A stretch of 64,000 nucleotides of DNA from Curtobacterium flaccumfaciens (GCF_013359815.1 NZ_JABMCF010000037.1:1-64000), one strand, 5' to 3'. Counted from the stretch's first letter, positions 27,547-35,736 are shown. Numbers and translations are program-made. The notes: a model not told the origin generated them from the sequence alone.

Positions 27547-27605
27547 CTTCGTGAGCAGAACGGGTCGGGTGGGCGTGACCGACGCGACCGTTCCTGCTCA
27601 CGAAG
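27547..27605. repeat. Inverted repeat downstream of the MBL gene
   Basis: CTTCGTGAGCAGAACG (27547-27562) pairs with CGTTCCTGCTCACGAAG (27589-27605), with one extra base and a 26-base loop. It may be a terminator or a small mobile remnant. Confidence 0.55.
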
Positions 27606-27628
27606 TGCGGCTCCGGATGTGCGCGCGG

Positions 27629-27674
27629 TCGGACGGGAGGCCCGTGGCGGGCCCGCCACGCGCCTCCCGTCCGA
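27629..27674. terminator. Dispersed palindrome (type A) after the MBL gene
   Basis: TCGGACGGGAGGCCCGTGGC and its complement, with one mismatch. It ends the importer/MBL transcription unit before the tRNA-Glu pair. Confidence 0.72.
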
Positions 27675-27700
27675 GGGGCGGTCGCGTCCACGGCCGCGCG

Positions 27701-27842
27701 ACCGATGCGTGTGCATGTTGCGACAGAATGCGCGTCGTTCGACGGGTGTTTCGTCGCTCGATGCGCACGCAACGGATGCGTGTGCAGGATGCGACAGAAC
27801 GCGCGTCGTTCGACCGGTGTTCCGTCGGAATCTGCACGCGCA
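27701..27842. repeat. Two tandem copies of a 71-bp imperfect palindrome
   Basis: Units at 27701-27771 and 27772-27842 share GATGCGTGTGCA, TGCGACAGAA and GCGCGTCGTTCGAC. Each unit also folds on itself (TGCGTGTGCA near the start against TGCGCACGCA at the end of the first unit). Not seen elsewhere in the window. Confidence 0.75.
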
Positions 27843-27898
27843 GCGAGCGCCGTATGCCGGGCGCAGCACGACGGCGCACCCGGGCGACACGCCCCGTT

Positions 27899-27928
27899 TT
27901 GGTACGGATGCAGGGCTTGTGCAATACT
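27899..27928 (+). promoter_or_regulatory. Candidate promoter of the tRNA-Glu pair
   Basis: TTGGTA (27899-27904), an 18-bp spacer and AATACT (27923-27928), 18 bp before the first tRNA. Confidence 0.45.
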
Positions 27929-27945
27929 TGTCGAGTTGTCGGAAC

Positions 27946-28018
27946 GGCCCCATCGTATAGCGGCCTAGTACGCTGCCCTCTCACGGCGGTAACGCGGGTT
28001 CGAATCCCGCTGGGGTCA
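27946..28018 (+). tRNA. tRNA-Glu (anticodon CTC), copy 1
   Basis: The acceptor GGCCCCA pairs with TGGGGTC (one G-T pair), discriminator A. The anticodon loop CTCTCAC gives CTC. The T-arm is GCGGG-TTCGAAT-CCCGC. CCA is encoded at 28019-28021. Confidence 0.96.
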
Positions 28019-28054
28019 CCACAGGTGACATGCTCCGAGTTCGACAACAGCCGC

Positions 28055-28127
28055 GGCCCCATCGTATAGCGGCCTAGTACGCTGCCCTCTCACGGCGGTA
28101 ACGCGGGTTCGAATCCCGCTGGGGTCA
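28055..28127 (+). tRNA. tRNA-Glu (anticodon CTC), copy 2
   Basis: Identical in sequence to copy 1, starting 36 bp after it ends. CCA is encoded at 28128-28130. Both are probably on one transcript. Confidence 0.96.
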
Positions 28128-28137
28128 CCAGCACACG

Positions 28138-28171
28138 AAACCCCCGCCGAGCTCCTGCTCTGCGGGGGTTT
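28138..28171 (+). terminator. Terminator of the tRNA-Glu pair
   Basis: AAACCCCCGC and GCGGGGGTTT form a 10-bp stem over a 14-base loop, ending in TTTCG. Confidence 0.85.
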
Positions 28172-28401
28172 CGTCGTCCCGTCCGACCGACGGTGTCGAC
28201 CCGGCTCGGCACATGTGCGCATCCACACACCGTCCAGGTGCGGGCGATCGCGGGCGCCGCGGGTGGGGCGGTACGCTGTCGACGTCGCCAGACCCGGCAG
28301 TGGGGCCTGCCGGACCCAACCGCGCACCAGCCGCCAACGGTCCCTATCCCGAACACCGCACGCACGGAGACGATCCGGCGTGCTCGGCGATAGGAGTACC
28401 G
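28172..28401 (+). promoter_or_regulatory. Leader and promoter region of the crcB operon
   Basis: A -10-like TACGCT lies at 28272-28277, giving a leader of about 118 nt. The leader contains a strong hairpin (CCGGCAG-TGGGGC-CTGCCGG, 28294-28313). I do not find the conserved fluoride-riboswitch core, so the leader's role is open. No gene is seen here. Confidence 0.4.
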
Positions 28402-28848
28402 ATGACTGATGAGCGCCCACCACACCTGCGATGGGGCTTCATCGCCCTGGTCGCCCTCGGCGGCGCGATCGGGACGGCTGTCCGAGCTCTGCTCGCCGCA
28501 GCGTTCCCCGCGCACGACGGGATCAGCTGGGCCATCCTGGCGATCAACGTCGTCGGGGCGTTCTGCCTCGGGTTCCTGCTCGACGCGCTCGCACGCCGCG
28601 GCCCGGACGTCGGTCGTCGTCGCGCGGTCCGGCTGTTCGTCGGCACCGGCGTCCTCGGCGGTTTCACGACCTACAGCACGCTCGCGGACGACACCGCGCA
28701 GCTGCTCGACCTCGGGCGCTGGACGGCGGGCACCGGGTACGCGCTGCTGTCGGTCGTGCTCGGACTCGTCGCGGTCGTCCTCGGTCTGTGGGTCGCTGCA
28801 GCCACCCGGCCCCGCACCCGCCCCGAACCCCGAGAGGACGCCCGATGA
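28402..28848 (+). CDS. crcB: Fluoride ion channel subunit CrcB/Fluc (first of pair)
   Basis: A 148-aa protein with four membrane segments. Conserved parts: GGAIGTAVRALL near the N-terminus, INVVGAFCLGF (Asn and Phe of the pore) and GVLGGFTTYST, which holds the polar track and the central Na+ site of Fluc channels. These channels let toxic fluoride leave the cell. ATG 28402 has GGAG 6 nt upstream. The gene overlaps a second crcB by 4 nt (ATGA). In actinobacteria and Gram-positives two different subunits commonly form a heterodimer. Confidence 0.93.
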   Translation: MTDERPPHLRWGFIALVALGGAIGTAVRALLAAAFPAHDGISWAILAINVVGAFCLGFLLDALARRGPDVGRRRAVRLFVGTGVLGGFTTYSTLADDTAQLLDLGRWTAGTGYALLSVVLGLVAVVLGLWVAAATRPRTRPEPREDAR

Positions 28849-29234
28849 CCCCGGTGGAACTGGTCCTGGTCGCCGTCGGCGGCGGAGCCGGCGCCGCGCT
28901 CCGCTTCGTGCTCGACGGGCTCGTCAAGGGCCGCGTCGCCGGGTCGCGGTTCTCCGGGTTCCCGGTCGGGACCCTGCTCATCAACGTGTCCGGATCGCTC
29001 GTGCTCGGGGTCCTGACGGGCCTCGGGCAGGCCGGCACCATCCCCGCCTCGACGGTCGCTGTGCTCGGGACGGGCATGATGGGTGGTTACACGACGTTCT
29101 CGACGGCGAGCGTCGAGACCGTACAGCTCCTCCGATCCGGCAAGACCCGGCTCGCCGTCCTGAACGGCCTCGGGATGCTCGTCGTCTCGGTCGGCGCAGC
29201 TGCGCTCGGCCTCTGGATCGGAAGGAACTCATGA
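28845..29234 (+). CDS. crcB: Fluoride ion channel subunit CrcB/Fluc (second of pair)
   Basis: A 129-aa protein with four membrane segments. It carries GGGAGAALRFVLD, INVSGSLVLG and GMMGGYTTFST, the same positions as in the first subunit. The two sequences differ enough to suggest a heterodimeric channel. It overlaps both neighbours by 4 nt (ATGA each), so crcB-crcB-phosphatase is a tight operon. Confidence 0.93.
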   Translation: MTPVELVLVAVGGGAGAALRFVLDGLVKGRVAGSRFSGFPVGTLLINVSGSLVLGVLTGLGQAGTIPASTVAVLGTGMMGGYTTFSTASVETVQLLRSGKTRLAVLNGLGMLVVSVGAAALGLWIGRNS

Positions 29235-29836
29235 CCTCGGAACGCCCCGGCGAACTCGTCCTCGTCCGTCACGGAGAGACGGAGTGGTCGAAGAGCGGGC
29301 AGCACACCGGCCGCACCGACATCCCGCTCACCGACAACGGTGTCGAGCAGGCGAAGCGCGCAGGCCGGTACCTCGGGGACCGGTCGTTCGCGCTGGCGCT
29401 GTCGAGCCCGCTGCAGCGCGCCCGCGACACCGCGCACCTGATCGGCGTCGAGCCGGAGCTCGACGAGGACCTGTACGAGTGGGACTACGGCGCGTACGAG
29501 GGCCTCACCACCCCGCAGATCAAGGTGCTGCGCCACGGGCCGTGGGACCTCTGGACCGACGGGGTCCCCGCTGGCGACACCCCCGGTGAGAACGCCGCCG
29601 AGGTCCGGGTCCGCGTCGAGCGCATCCTGAACCGCGCCCGTCCGGTGCTCGCCGAGGGCCACGACGCGGTGTTCATCGCCCACGGCCACGTGCTGCGGGC
29701 GCTCGGTGCCGCATGGATCCGACTCGCGCCGCAGGACGGCGCCGTGCTGAAGCTCGGCACCGCCTCGGTCAGCATCCTCGGCTACGAGCACGGCCGCCCC
29801 GTCATCGACGCCTGGAACATCCAGCCGCGCGACTGA
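29231..29836 (+). CDS. Histidine phosphatase family protein (phosphoglycerate mutase-like)
   Basis: A 201-aa protein with the signature LVRHGETEW (the catalytic His becomes phosphorylated), SSPLQRARDTA, the acid residue segment YEWDYGAYEG and the second His in IAHGHVLR. The length fits broad-specificity acid phosphatases rather than glycolytic mutase (about 245 aa). The substrate is not predictable. The ATG overlaps the second crcB stop by 4 nt. Fluoride inhibits many phosphatases, which may explain the linkage, but that is a guess. Confidence 0.88.
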   Translation: MTSERPGELVLVRHGETEWSKSGQHTGRTDIPLTDNGVEQAKRAGRYLGDRSFALALSSPLQRARDTAHLIGVEPELDEDLYEWDYGAYEGLTTPQIKVLRHGPWDLWTDGVPAGDTPGENAAEVRVRVERILNRARPVLAEGHDAVFIAHGHVLRALGAAWIRLAPQDGAVLKLGTASVSILGYEHGRPVIDAWNIQPRD

Positions 29837-29865
29837 CGCTGTGGTGGGTCGGACGGGCTCGCGAA

Positions 29866-29906
29866 AGCGACAGACCCCCGCGGTTGTTCCGCAGCGATCT
29901 GTCGCT
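29866..29906. repeat. Inverted repeat after the phosphatase gene
   Basis: AGCGACAGA (29866-29874) and TCTGTCGCT (29898-29906), perfect 9-bp arms. May serve as a weak terminator. Confidence 0.5.
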
Positions 29907-29936
29907 CCCGCAGGACGCGGTGGTCGCGACCACGGC

Positions 29937-29980
29937 CGGACGGGAGGCCCGTTGCGGCGCCGCCACGGGCCTCCCGTCCG
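29937..29980. terminator. Dispersed palindrome (type A) between convergent genes
   Basis: CGGACGGGAGGCCCG and its complement around a GCGGCGCCGC centre, with one mismatch. Just upstream of the composite 19-bp repeat element. Confidence 0.75.
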
Positions 29981-29990
29981 CCGTCCGCGC

Positions 29991-30213
29991 ACGTTCCTTC
30001 CCCTGTCACGCGCGATGGCAGGCGGAATCGGGCATACCTGGTCGAAAGGAACGACCAGGTACGCCCGGTTCGACCAGGTACGCCCGATTCGACCAGGTAC
30101 GCCCGGTTCCACCAGGTACGCCCGATTCGACGAGGTACGCCCGGTTCGAACCGGTACGCCCGGTTCGACCAGGGACGCCCGGTTCGACGAGGTACGCCCG
30201 GTTCGACCGGGCG
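29991..30213. repeat. Composite repeat element with eight tandem 19-bp units
   Basis: ACGTTCCTTCCC starts a weak hairpin. CGGGCATACCTGGTCG (30029-30044) is an inverted copy of the unit, then AAAGGAA, then eight direct units of CGACCAGGTACGCCCGGTT (30052-30203) with small changes, and a ninth partial unit. There are no spacers between units. Shorter versions occur at 56167-56275 and 56310-56413. The array stops 12 bp before the end of the FUSC gene. Confidence 0.85.
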
Positions 30214-30215
30214 CG

Positions 30216-31283
30216 TCAGACGGTGCGGATCGCGCTCGTCGCACCGAGGGCACGGCCGCGCCGGCGCTCGATCGCGCGCCCGACGAGCAGCAGCCCCACG
30301 CTGACCACGGCACCGAGCACGGTCTGCGCGATGCGGTCGAGCGCCAGCAGCTGCGGCGCCTCGGGCAGGCTCAGCCACGACACCGCCAGGGCGAGCGGGG
30401 TGAGGAACAGCAGGCACACGGCGTAGTTCCGGGCGACGAAGATCTCGGCGAAGAACTGCCCGACGACGGCCAGCACGACGATCCACCACGCCGACGGCTC
30501 GAGCAGCAGGATGCCGACCGCGATCACGGTGCCGCCGATCGTGCCGACCACACGCTGCCCGGCGCGGACCACGGTGTGCCGCTGCCGGATCGCCGGCAGG
30601 GTCGAGACCACCGCGATGACCGCCCAGTAGGGGTGCCCGAGCCCGGGGATCGACTCCGCGACCGCACCGGCGACGAGGGACCCGACGACGTTGAGCGCGA
30701 CGGTCTCCCAGAGCGCCGGCGTGCGCAGGACCGCGAGCGAGCGGTGCTTGCGGTCGGCCAGCGGGCGGAACCGGTGCGGGGCGTGCGGGTGGAGCACCCG
30801 GCGGAGCACCGCACCGGACATCGCGACGAGCCACGCCCACACCACCGAGCAGACGATGATCGTCGTGACGAGCGGGACGTCGGCCGGGCGCATCGGCACG
30901 AGTGCGGACACGACGAACGCGAACACCGGGAAGATCGGCTGCGCGGGGATCGCCCGGAGCGTGGAGAGGGTGCAGACCGCGACCACCAGGACGACGACGA
31001 GGCCCACGGCCTGCAGCCAGAGCGGCGACCCGACGAGCCCGACCCCGATGCCGGCGAACATGCAGAGTGCCTGCAGTGCACCCGCGACGCCGGTGGTGAC
31101 GGCACGCTGCCGGTAGGGCTCGGTCGCACCGAAGATGGCGGTGAACCCGGCGAACATGGCGAAGGCGGCGTACCCCGGCATGCCGAGGGCGATGAGCAGC
31201 GCGAGCGGTGCGCCACCGGCGATCGCGGCGCGTGCCGCGCCCTCGAGGTTGATGGTCCGGGTCGAGTGCGCAGGTGTCGTCAT
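30216..31283 (-). CDS. FUSC family integral membrane protein
   Basis: 355 aa, with two bundles of about five membrane segments each, separated by a polar region around residues 165-190 (RRVLHPHAPHRFRPLADRKH). This is the layout of FUSC-type (fusaric-acid-resistance-like) proteins, often called aromatic acid exporters. GHPYWAVIAVVSTLPAIRQ and GTIGGTVIAVGILLL match the conserved FUSC_2 block. Substrate unknown. Start ATG 31283; no strong Shine-Dalgarno. A half copy of the dispersed palindrome lies just upstream (31322-31338). Confidence 0.8.
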   Translation of the reverse strand: MTTPAHSTRTINLEGAARAAIAGGAPLALLIALGMPGYAAFAMFAGFTAIFGATEPYRQRAVTTGVAGALQALCMFAGIGVGLVGSPLWLQAVGLVVVLVVAVCTLSTLRAIPAQPIFPVFAFVVSALVPMRPADVPLVTTIIVCSVVWAWLVAMSGAVLRRVLHPHAPHRFRPLADRKHRSLAVLRTPALWETVALNVVGSLVAGAVAESIPGLGHPYWAVIAVVSTLPAIRQRHTVVRAGQRVVGTIGGTVIAVGILLLEPSAWWIVVLAVVGQFFAEIFVARNYAVCLLFLTPLALAVSWLSLPEAPQLLALDRIAQTVLGAVVSVGLLLVGRAIERRRGRALGATSAIRTV

Positions 31284-31321
31284 GTCGTCACCATCTTCCC
31301 ACCGCGACAGGTGTCGGGGAG

Positions 31322-31338
31322 TCGCCACGGGCCTCCAG
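31322..31338. repeat. Half copy of the dispersed palindrome
   Basis: CGCCACGGGCCTCCAGG equals one arm of the palindrome family (complement CCTGGAGGCCCGTGGCG). The other arm is missing. Confidence 0.6.
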
Positions 31339-31409
31339 GCCGTGCCGTCACGGGGTGACGGGCGTGCGACGGCGGGGTGACGGACCCGCGGCGGGCGGGG
31401 TGCCGCGCG

Positions 31410-31457
31410 TTGGTATACCAATGGTAGAGTCGCCTGATCGCGCCGCGGTCGCGGCGC
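31410..31457 (+). promoter_or_regulatory. leuC promoter region: palindrome and leader hairpin
   Basis: TTGGTATACCAA (31410-31421) is a perfect 12-bp palindrome. It contains an extended -10 (TGG-TATACC), so a bound regulator would block the promoter. It resembles GntR-type operators. Downstream, GCGCCGCG-GT-CGCGGCGC (31440-31457) forms a stable hairpin in the leader. Confidence 0.5.
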
Positions 31458-31485
31458 AACGACGAGGACGAGGAGGGCTGAGCTC

Positions 31486-32943
31486 ATGGGAAAGACGCTC
31501 GCCGAGAAGGTGTGGGACGACCACGTCGTGGTCAAGGGCGAGGACGGCAACCCCGACCTCCTCTACATCGACCTCCACCTCGTGCACGAGGTGACGAGTC
31601 CGCAGGCGTTCGACGGCCTGCGGCAGGCCGGGCGACCGGTGCGTCGCCTCGACCTGACGATCGCGACCGAGGACCACAACACCCCGACGCTCGCCATCGA
31701 CCGCCCCATCGCGGACCCGACGAGCCGGATCCAGATCGAGACCCTCCGTCGCAACTGCGAGGAGTTCGGCGTCCGGCTGCACTCCCTGGGCGACAAGGAG
31801 CAGGGCATCGTCCACGTGGTCGGCCCGCAGCTCGGCCTGACCATGCCCGGCATCACCGTCGTCTGCGGCGACTCGCACACCAGCACCCACGGGGCCTTCG
31901 GTGCGATGGCGTTCGGCATCGGCACGTCCGAGGTCGAGCACGTCCTGGCGACGCAGACCCTGCCGCTCAAGCCCTTCAAGACGATGGCGATCACGGTCGA
32001 GGGCACGCTGCGCCCGGGGGTGACGGCGAAGGACATCATCCTGGCCGTCATCGCGAAGATCGGCACCGGCGGCGGGCAGGGCTACGTGCTCGAGTACCGC
32101 GGCTCCGCCATCCGTGCGCTCTCGATGGAGGGCCGCATGACGATCTGCAACATGTCGATCGAGGCCGGCGCCCGCGCCGGCATGGTCGCCCCCGACCAGA
32201 CCACCTACGACTACGTGCAGGGCCGCGACCACGCGCCCACCGGCCAGGACTGGGACGACGCCGTCGCGTACTGGGAGACCCTCGCCACCGACGACGACGC
32301 CGTGTTCGACGCCGAGGTGTTCATCGACGCGGACGAGCTCGAGCCCTTCGTCACCTGGGGCACGAACCCCGGCCAGGGCGTCTCGCTGTCCGAGAGCGTG
32401 CCGGACCCGGCCACCTACAGCGACCCCAACGACCAGGCCGCCGCACGCCGCGCCCTGGAGTACATGGACATCACCGCCGGCACCCCGATGAAGGACATCG
32501 CCGTCGACGCGGTGTTCATGGGGTCCTGCACGAACTCGCGCATCGAGGACCTGCGGGCCTTCGCGTCGATCATCAAGGGCCGCACCAAGGCCGACGGCGT
32601 CCGGGTGATGGTCGTGCCCGGCTCCGCGCGGGTCCGGCTCGAGGCCGAGGCCGAGGGGCTCGACAAGGTGTTCACCGACTTCGGGGCCGAGTGGCGGTTC
32701 GCCGGCTGCTCGATGTGCCTCGGCATGAACCCGGACCAGCTGGCCCCGGGGGAGCGCTGTGCGAGCACCTCGAACCGCAACTTCGAGGGCCGCCAGGGCA
32801 AGGGCGGCCGCACGCACCTGGTGTCGCCGCTCGTCGCCGCGGCCACCGCGGTGCGCGGCACGCTGTCCAGCCCGTGGGACCTGGAGACCGACGACGAGAT
32901 CGCGGCGGCGACGTCCGCCACCGCCACCGAGGGGACCTTCTGA
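31486..32943 (+). CDS. leuC: 3-isopropylmalate dehydratase large subunit
   Basis: A 485-aa aconitase-family enzyme of leucine synthesis. With LeuD it interconverts 2- and 3-isopropylmalate. The start [27 protein letters not shown] and the iron-sulfur cysteines in [11 protein letters not shown] and [10 protein letters not shown] are all present. ATG 31486 is preceded by AGGAGGG. The stop overlaps the leuD start (TGATG). It leads a six-gene run: leuC-leuD-murA-plsC-gpsA-ddl. Confidence 0.97.
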   Translation: MGKTLAEKVWDDHVVVKGEDGNPDLLYIDLHLVHEVTSPQAFDGLRQAGRPVRRLDLTIATEDHNTPTLAIDRPIADPTSRIQIETLRRNCEEFGVRLHSLGDKEQGIVHVVGPQLGLTMPGITVVCGDSHTSTHGAFGAMAFGIGTSEVEHVLATQTLPLKPFKTMAITVEGTLRPGVTAKDIILAVIAKIGTGGGQGYVLEYRGSAIRALSMEGRMTICNMSIEAGARAGMVAPDQTTYDYVQGRDHAPTGQDWDDAVAYWETLATDDDAVFDAEVFIDADELEPFVTWGTNPGQGVSLSESVPDPATYSDPNDQAAARRALEYMDITAGTPMKDIAVDAVFMGSCTNSRIEDLRAFASIIKGRTKADGVRVMVVPGSARVRLEAEAEGLDKVFTDFGAEWRFAGCSMCLGMNPDQLAPGERCASTSNRNFEGRQGKGGRTHLVSPLVAAATAVRGTLSSPWDLETDDEIAAATSATATEGTF

Positions 32944-33539
32944 TGGACAAGATCACCACCGTCACCGGCATCGCCGCGCCGCTCAAGCGGTCGAACGTCG
33001 ACACCGACCAGATCATCCCCGCCGTCTACCTGAAGCGCGTCACCAAGACCGGCTTCGAGGACGCCCTGTTCTCCGGGTGGCGGCAGGACCCCGACTTCGT
33101 GCTGAACCAGGAGCGCTACCAGGGCGCCCGCGTCCTGATCGCCGGCCCCGACTTCGGCACCGGCTCGTCCCGCGAGCATGCCGTCTGGGCGCTCCGTGAC
33201 TTCGGCTTCTCGGTCGTGATCTCGCCCCGGTTCGCGGACATCTTCCGGGGCAACGCCGGCAAGCAGGGCCTGGTCACCGCGATCGTGACCGAACCGGAGG
33301 TCGAGCGGCTGTGGGCCGTCATCGAGGCGAACCCGGGCATCGAGGCGACGGTCGACCTCGTGACGCAGCGCGTGTCGCTGGGGGATGTGGACGTCCCCTT
33401 CGAGATCGACGCTTACACTCGTTGGCGGTTGATGGAAGGGCTCGACGACATCGGGCTCACCCTCCGTGACGAGACCTCGATCACGGAGTTCGAATCCCGC
33501 CGCTCCAGTTGGCGGCCGAAGACATTGCCGGTGAAGTAG
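32943..33539 (+). CDS. leuD: 3-isopropylmalate dehydratase small subunit
   Basis: A 198-aa swivelling subunit of the LeuCD isomerase. Conserved segments: [30 protein letters not shown] and [16 protein letters not shown]. It overlaps leuC by 1 nt (TGATG), and its stop TAG shares its last base with the murA GTG start. The 3' end contains GGAGTTCGAATCCCGCC, which by chance resembles a tRNA T-arm. Confidence 0.97.
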   Translation: MDKITTVTGIAAPLKRSNVDTDQIIPAVYLKRVTKTGFEDALFSGWRQDPDFVLNQERYQGARVLIAGPDFGTGSSREHAVWALRDFGFSVVISPRFADIFRGNAGKQGLVTAIVTEPEVERLWAVIEANPGIEATVDLVTQRVSLGDVDVPFEIDAYTRWRLMEGLDDIGLTLRDETSITEFESRRSSWRPKTLPVK

Positions 33540-34906
33540 TGAACTCTCTCGTACAGGACGCAGCGGCCGCAGGGGCGCGCGTGGGCCTCAAGTCGGACGA
33601 GATCGTCATCCGCGGGGGCAAGCCGCTCGTGGGACGCATCGAGGTCCGTGGGGCGAAGAACCTCGCGACCAAGGCCATGGTGGCGTCGCTGCTCGGTGAC
33701 ACCCCGTCGATCCTCCGTGACGTGCCGGACATCTCCGACGTCAAGGTGGTCCGCGGGCTGCTCGAGGTGCACGGCGTGCGCATCACCGATCCTGCACGAG
33801 GCGAACTCATCCTCGACCCGTCGCGGGTCGAGTCGGCGCACTTCGCCGAGATCGATGCACACGCCGGTTCGAGCCGCATCCCGATCCTGTTCTGCGGTCC
33901 GCTGCTGCACAAGCTCGGCGAGGCGTTCATCCCCGACCTCGGCGGCTGCCGCATCGGCGACCGCCCGATCGACTTCCACCTCGACGCCCTGCGCGCCATG
34001 GGTGCGGTCGTCGACAAGCAGGTCAACGGCATCCACCTGACTGCCCCGGACGGCCTGAAGGGTGCCTCGATCGAGCTGCCGTACCCGAGCGTCGGTGCCA
34101 CCGAGCAGGTCCTGCTCTCCGCGACCCTCGCCAAGGGCGTCACGGAGCTGCGGAACGCCGCGATCGAGCCCGAGATCATGGACCTCATCGCGATCCTGCA
34201 GAAGATGGGCGCCATCGTCTCGGTCGAGCCGAACCGCGTCATCTTCATCGAGGGCGTCGAGTCGCTCCGCGGCTACACGCACCGCGCGATCAACGACCGC
34301 AACGAGGCCGCGAGCTGGGCCTCCGCCGCGCTCGCCACCAACGGCGACATCTTCGTCGAGGGCGCGAACCAGCAGGAGCTCATGACGTTCCTCAACGTCT
34401 TCCGCAAGGTCGGCGGCGGGTTCGACATCCAGGAGGACGGCATCCGGTTCTACCGCGAGCTGGACACCCTGAAGCCCGTCGTCATCGAGACCGACGTGCA
34501 CCCCGGCTTCATGACGGACTGGCAGCAGCCGCTCATCGTCGCGCTGACCCAGGCCGACGGTCAGAGCATCGTGCACGAGACCGTCTACGAGAACCGCTTC
34601 GGCTTCACCGACGCGCTGAACGAGATGGGTGCCGACATCGTCGTGCACAAGGAGGGGCTGCCCGGGCACGACCGCCGTGTCGCCCGCCGCCCGTTCGAGC
34701 AGGCCGCCGTCATCACCGGTCCGACGAAGCTGCACGCCGCGAACGTCCGCGTCCCCGACCTGCGCGGCGGGTTCAGCCACCTCATCGCGGCGCTGACCGC
34801 CGACGGGGAGTCGCACATCACCAACGTCGGCATCATCAGCCGCGGCTACGAGCACTTCATCCCGAAGCTGCGCAAGCTCGGCGCCGACTTCGACTTCGCT
34901 GGGTAG
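33539..34906 (+). CDS. murA: UDP-N-acetylglucosamine 1-carboxyvinyltransferase
   Basis: First committed step of peptidoglycan synthesis: transfer of enolpyruvate from PEP to UDP-GlcNAc (455 aa). GGKPLVGRIEVRGAKNLATK holds the substrate Lys/Asn, the active-site loop GGCRIGDRP carries catalytic Cys137, and LRGGFSHLIAALTADG is the C-terminal signature. GTG 33539 overlaps the leuD stop by 1 nt; GTG start and coupling are preferred over the small in-frame upstream extension. The enzyme should be fosfomycin-sensitive because the Cys is kept. It is distinct from the EPSP-synthase-like domain at 57691. Confidence 0.96.
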   Translation: MNSLVQDAAAAGARVGLKSDEIVIRGGKPLVGRIEVRGAKNLATKAMVASLLGDTPSILRDVPDISDVKVVRGLLEVHGVRITDPARGELILDPSRVESAHFAEIDAHAGSSRIPILFCGPLLHKLGEAFIPDLGGCRIGDRPIDFHLDALRAMGAVVDKQVNGIHLTAPDGLKGASIELPYPSVGATEQVLLSATLAKGVTELRNAAIEPEIMDLIAILQKMGAIVSVEPNRVIFIEGVESLRGYTHRAINDRNEAASWASAALATNGDIFVEGANQQELMTFLNVFRKVGGGFDIQEDGIRFYRELDTLKPVVIETDVHPGFMTDWQQPLIVALTQADGQSIVHETVYENRFGFTDALNEMGADIVVHKEGLPGHDRRVARRPFEQAAVITGPTKLHAANVRVPDLRGGFSHLIAALTADGESHITNVGIISRGYEHFIPKLRKLGADFDFAG

Positions 34907-34911
34907 GCACA

Positions 34912-35736
34912 GTGCCGGCAGAAGGAAGAGGCGACGGTCTGGAGGCCCGTGGCGGCTCCGACGCGCAGGTCGCGACCGGTCTCCCCGTGCGTGGGCGCCG
35001 GTGGCGCCGCGGTGAGCTGAACACCGCGTTCCGGATCGTCGCCTCGATCGTCATCCCGACGTTCCGGTTCTCGGCGCGCTACCACTGGCACGGCCCGAAC
35101 CGCCTGCCGGCGGAGGGCGCGTTCGTGCTCGCACCGAACCACTTCACGAACATCGACCCCCTGGTCGTGGGCACCGCCGTGTACATCTCGAAGCGGGCGC
35201 CGCGGTTCCTCGCGAAGGCGTCGCTGTTCAAGGTGCCGGTGGTCGGCAAGCTCATGTCCGGCATGGGGCAGATCCCGGTCGAGCGCTCCGGCCGGACGCG
35301 CCTGAGCGACCCGCTCGGTGGCGGCCGGTCCCTGGTCGAGCAGGGCGGGGCGATCATCGTCTACCCCGAGGGCACGCTCACCCGCGACCCCGACCTGTGG
35401 CCGATGCGCGGCAAGACGGGTGCGGTGCGGATCGCGCTCGAGAACGACGTGCCGCTCATCCCGATGGCTCACTGGGGCACGCAGAACATCATGGCCAGGT
35501 ACGGCAAGAAGCTCCGGCTGTTCCCGCCGTCCCGCGTCGACGTCATCATCGGTGACCCGGTCGACCTGTCGGCGTACCGCGGTCGGCAGATCGACCAGCA
35601 GATGCTCGGCGAGGCCACCGAACTCGTCATGCGCGAGATCACCGCGCTGCTCGAGGTGCTCCGTGGCGAACGGGCACCCGCGACCCGCTGGGACCCGGCG
35701 GCGAACAACCAGAAGGAGACCGGCCGGTTTGAGTGA
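34912..35736 (+). CDS. plsC: 1-acyl-sn-glycerol-3-phosphate acyltransferase
   Basis: A 274-aa PlsC-family enzyme making phosphatidic acid at the membrane. It has the acyltransferase motifs NHFTNID (H-X4-D), GQIPVERSGR and YPEGTLTRD. GTG 34912 lies 5 nt after murA. The first 25 or so codons include a half copy of the dispersed palindrome (34939-34957, encoding LEARGG), so this N-terminal part may be recently acquired; GTG 34987 is an alternative start that skips it. It is paired with gpsA downstream, giving two steps of phospholipid synthesis together. Confidence 0.92.
   Translation: MPAEGRGDGLEARGGSDAQVATGLPVRGRRWRRGELNTAFRIVASIVIPTFRFSARYHWHGPNRLPAEGAFVLAPNHFTNIDPLVVGTAVYISKRAPRFLAKASLFKVPVVGKLMSGMGQIPVERSGRTRLSDPLGGGRSLVEQGGAIIVYPEGTLTRDPDLWPMRGKTGAVRIALENDVPLIPMAHWGTQNIMARYGKKLRLFPPSRVDVIIGDPVDLSAYRGRQIDQQMLGEATELVMREITALLEVLRGERAPATRWDPAANNQKETGRFE

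Noticed and set aside
28378..28420. Fluoride riboswitch at the crcB start (GGCGAT ... CTGATGAGCGCC)
   Set aside because: The matching words overlap the start codon, are far too close together and lack the intervening helix, so this is chance similarity.
30052..30203. CRISPR array
   Set aside because: The 19-bp units are directly adjacent with no spacers, the units vary, and no cas genes are near.
33488..33512. tRNA 3' end or attachment site inside leuD (GTTCGAATCCCGCC)
   Set aside because: The arms of a T-stem do not pair and there is no acceptor or anticodon arm; the bases code for conserved-frame LeuD residues.
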